Positions 61,515 through 64,000 of a stretch of DNA of 64,000 nucleotides are shown piece by piece. The first letter of the stretch is position 1. Each line of letters starts with the position of its first letter. The translations under genes and the position numbers were made by a program. Under the pieces are notes generated by a model. That model worked only from the letters and a program-made list of their open reading frames with translations, was not told the DNA's origin and ran no database searches. The stretch is from Leucogyrophana mollusca (taxonomy: Eukaryota; Basidiomycota; Agaricomycetes; Boletales): assembly GCA_021014945.1 (NCBI GenBank), contig MU266458.1:1-64000 (forward strand), in the 5' to 3' direction.

Positions 61515-62467
61515 CTAACGAGTGATATAACTAAGAATGAGTAGCAGACATATTGCGACTACAACTCCAATAATGATGGAGTCTCTTCTCCGCCGGCTCT
61601 TTATCATTGATAGGAGATTGTTTATTCCGGGTATAGTATCTAGAGAGCAATGATATTAGGATAGAACAGCAATTCGACGGGATGCCGAGAATACTGACTG
61701 ATAACACCAACCATCCTCGTATTGATACCAGATAAAGATGAACTTTGTCGCGAGAACTCTGCTCGTGTTTCGTAGGCTTGACTGTGGCACAAGTGGTTAC
61801 GGCAAGTATATCCCAATTCATGGTACATGTTACTCACCCTAAAATATCATCGGTCATTTGATGTGAGCTGTCAATGCGTCCCCGTTCCGCAAGGAGTGAG
61901 TCCGCTGCTGAGGACTTGTAGGCGCTTCACCTATCGGTCAGACATGCCACTGTGCACAGTCTAGAGTAAGAACACACTCTATATCATTCCTGACTCCAGT
62001 AAGTAAGTTGGCTTGCTCGAGTGCATGTTGCACATTGGCCTGTATCGTCACGCTCAACGTAGGTAAACAGCATGTTGTGTCAGTCTGCATACCTTGGTGC
62101 GCCGAAGTTCTCTGGCATAATCTTGATATACCTCTCTGTGCCGTTGCATGGCTCTGGCCATGGTCTGCGAAGGTTGTGTATCGGACTGATTCGTCAGAGC
62201 TAATAGCTCATCGTTGGTCTCTCGTAACTAGTTGCGCCTCCTATTGGGACACTATGCGCTTTACACGCGGGGAGGTGTACGTACCTGCTCCAGCAGATCT
62301 TCGACTTCCCCTTCGAGGTCCCTCCATCGCTCACGCGAGCCTCCCGCTTCGACGTCATCCTGGTTCTTGGTTACTGTCGAAGCCAGCCGCGAATACGTGG
62401 TGAGTTTTGAGTCAAAAAGGGCCTCCAACGTTCGACATTTTCTGTGAAGTGAATCATAAGTGGCCAT
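61515..62467 (-). CDS. GOS1: Golgi SNARE, GOS1/GOSR1
   Basis: Qb-SNARE for ER-Golgi and intra-Golgi fusion. ATG at 62467 gives MATYDSLHRKCRTLEALFDS. Exons join through LEGEVEDLLEQ to LRETNDELLALTNQSDTQ, then ARAMQRHREIYQDYARELRR, ANVQHALEQANLLTGVRNDI, SAADSLLAERGRIDSSHQMT and the SNARE motif AYETRAEFSRQSSSLSGINT with GVINTIPGINNLLSMIKSRR. A C-terminal hydrophobic anchor (IIIGVVVAICLLLILSY) is followed by ITR and TAG at 61515. Its stop codon is 51 bp from the end of the convergent TatD gene. Confidence 0.94.
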
Positions 62468-62802
62468 TCCAGGTAGGATGATAATATTTTCGTGAAGCAG
62501 GCGCAGTAGTTGTGAGTGCAAGGAGTTCAAGCGACCTCAGTGGAACATAGTGTAGCGGTTTTCCCACGATGGTTGCTTTATTGGCCATCCCGCCAGCTCC
62601 AGAAGTGGCCCACCATCTTGCGAGAATATGTCTCCTCCCGCCTGGAAATCTAGACGTTTTTCTCATCTGTCGATCCACAGCGGGATGACGCAACCAACTT
62701 GGTATGATGCGTACGCACTCACTATGCACAGTGACGCATCCCGATCGCTGGAATGCTGGGCTCGCAGCATATAAAGAGGGGCATAATCGAAGGAATAAAT
62801 CC
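62468..62802. promoter_or_regulatory. Divergent promoter of GOS1 and the SnoaL-like gene
   Basis: 335 bp between start codons. A TATAAAG at 62770-62776 lies 27 bp before the plus-strand ATG, implying a very short leader. One AGTGACGCA (about 62730) and TGATGCGT are seen. No gene is present. Confidence 0.5.
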
Positions 62803-63642
62803 ATGCTTTCCCGCCTCTCTCTCTTACAACGACATATTTCCGCACGCCCAAAAGACTCTCTCTATAAAGCATTTGCCATGACTTCGAGCAACGAGACGAA
62901 AAATGCTTCCGGTTTGACACCTTCTCAGTCACAAAATCTGCAGGAAAGGAGTTCTCAACCTCAGGAAGAGAAAATTCTGACCGCTATAAAAGAGGTCTGC
63001 CATTACAGCTGCTCTCACGCAAGTCCTCTATTAACCTGGATATCCAGATGTACTCTTGCAAGCCCAGAGAGGTAGTGTTCTAATGAGGCTCTATTCGCCT
63101 ACACCATTTCTGAGTGTGCTTTCAGGATACATTCGCCATATACACGAAGGATTCCGTCTTCCACGATCCTGTTGGAATCGCCGAGGGGCAGAGTTCCATT
63201 CAATCGCAATTCCTTGCGCTCGCAAAGGTGATATCATACGAACTCAATGGTCTGGCGCTGTTTGACCGTTGTTTTTAAACATGTAGATTTTCGAAAAGGC
63301 GGATATACCCAAGTTCCGCGTCCTCACAAATCCCCCAGATATCCCTTCAACTACTATATTGATTGATCAGGATGTTGCGTACTATCGCAGTGCCTCCTCT
63401 TCGTCTCCTACCAAGGTAAGTTGAACTTGCTCATAAGCACAGTTCAGTATCTTACTTTCAAGCAGACGCTCAACTCGCTCCTTACGCTCCAAACCAACGG
63501 AGAGGGGCAGGTTACCCGTCATACCGAGGAATGGAACCACCAAAAGCAAACGACTTCGGACGATGGCTTCTTGGGGATGATCAACGAGCAAAGGAAGAAG
63601 TTTACTGCTGGTGTGACGGATATGTTTGTTGGCATTAAGTAG
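62803..63642 (+). CDS. Mitochondrial SnoaL/NTF2-like protein of unknown function
   Basis: ATG at 62803 gives MLSRLSLLQRHISARPKDSL, an amphipathic basic leader. A second in-frame ATG at 62878 (MTSSNETKNASG) would give a form without it. Exon 1 ends AIKE and is followed by MYSCKPREASYSIYAKDSVF (assembled across introns), VFHDPVGIAEG, SIQSQFLALAKIFEKADIPK, ILIDQDVAYYRSASSSSPTK and TLNSLLTLQTNGEGQVTRHT, ending GMINEQRKKFTAGVTDMFVG. The order of helix, HDPV strand and late beta sheet is that of the SnoaL/NTF2 fold, widely present in mushroom genomes without known activity. Confidence 0.82.
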
Positions 63643-64000
63643 TAGTTTGTGCGAAGCCTATCCACAAAAGAGGTGATCGGGGAGAAGTAAGCGAACAGAT
63701 GGTTGTATTACTATAGCCCAGAAATTTTGCACGGTTAATGACATTATCAATATTCATTCTTCCACAGGAACGCCATTTTTTTATTACACTTACGGAACAT
63801 GCTTGCGCGTGCAAGCAGGTGCAAGCCAGCCGGTAGCGGGAGGAGACATGGCCTCTAGGGGAAGATCAGGTGGCGGGTGTTCGCTATAGGCGCCTCCTCA
63901 CTGTTCCCCTCGTCCGAACTCTCCACGATGGCCGCGCTCCCGTATGTGGATACCCTTGGCCGTTTCGACCCTTTGTCTCTCTCTGTTTCCCTCGCTCTGT
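63643..64000. other. Right-edge intergenic DNA, possible start of another gene
   Basis: After the SnoaL-like stop the DNA is non-coding, with the short direct repeat GTGCAAGCAGGTGCAAGC (63818-63835). ATG at 63928 opens a frame MAALPYVDTLGRFDPLSLSV that runs off the window. Codon composition is gene-like, but the stretch is too short to call. Confidence 0.35.

Noticed and set aside
63818..63835. GTGCAAGCAGGTGCAAGC as a microsatellite or tandem array
   Set aside because: Only two copies of a 7-8 base word; not enough for a repeat call.

Overview
The window is nuclear DNA of a filamentous basidiomycete, most likely a mushroom-forming Agaricomycete. Genes are dense and run on both strands. Nearly every gene is cut by many 45-65 bp GT-AG introns. 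The gene set includes fungus-specific families: a Zn2Cys6 regulator, a fungal RIB7 reductase, an ISC1-type sphingolipid phospholipase C and a TRM5/TatD/GOS1 block. Species cannot be fixed from the sequence. Homology calls rest on recognising protein families by eye, and splice sites were inferred by joining open frames across GT-AG introns.

Layout: 1-2050 holds no confident gene but has a small MITE-like inverted-repeat element. 2053-10888 is a head-to-head pair of DEAH helicases (a DHX57/YLR419W-like RNA helicase and the Prp22/DHX8 splicing helicase) sharing about 106 bp of promoter. 11268-13650 is a second head-to-head pair, an NXT1/p15-like mRNA export factor and an ISC1 neutral sphingomyelinase. 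13852-19057 has, on the minus strand, an HSL-type alpha/beta hydrolase, methionine aminopeptidase 2 and histone H4. 19254-20271 is RIB7. 20554-27808 has a DH-domain RhoGEF and an NBR1-like autophagy receptor, both minus. 28008-31968 has aminodeoxychorismate lyase facing UTP13. 32475-42093 has a forkhead factor, a Zn2Cys6 factor, a NIPSNAP-family protein and a membrane glycosyltransferase, all minus. 42232-45667 is proteasome beta3 divergent from a fused MoaA-MoaC (MOCS1) gene. 45956-48867 has a GNAT protein and a TXNDC17-like thioredoxin. 48868-51566 is a gene-poor, repeat-bearing island with a degenerate tandem duplication, one copy split by a hAT-like MITE. 51567-54242 encodes a large secreted protein of unknown function. 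54785-63642 has an EF-hand mitochondrial carrier (AGC1), TRM5, a TatD-family hydrolase, the Golgi SNARE GOS1 and a mitochondrial SnoaL/NTF2-like protein. The first codons of another gene may lie at the right edge.

Most genes are housekeeping: RNA processing (two helicases, NXT, UTP13, TRM5), cofactor synthesis (RIB7 for riboflavin, aminodeoxychorismate lyase for folate, MOCS1 for molybdopterin), proteostasis (PUP3, MetAP2, NBR1) and trafficking (GOS1). No secondary-metabolite cluster, virus, CRISPR array or toxin locus was seen. The most interesting signals are regulatory and structural. The MOCS1 gene could end its MoaA half in a terminal Gly-Gly by keeping one intron, and it has an upstream ORF overlapping its start codon. 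PUP3 has a first coding exon of exactly one ATG. GTGAC/GTCAC motifs cluster in three divergent promoters. An imperfect tandem repeat keeps the empty site of a MITE insertion.
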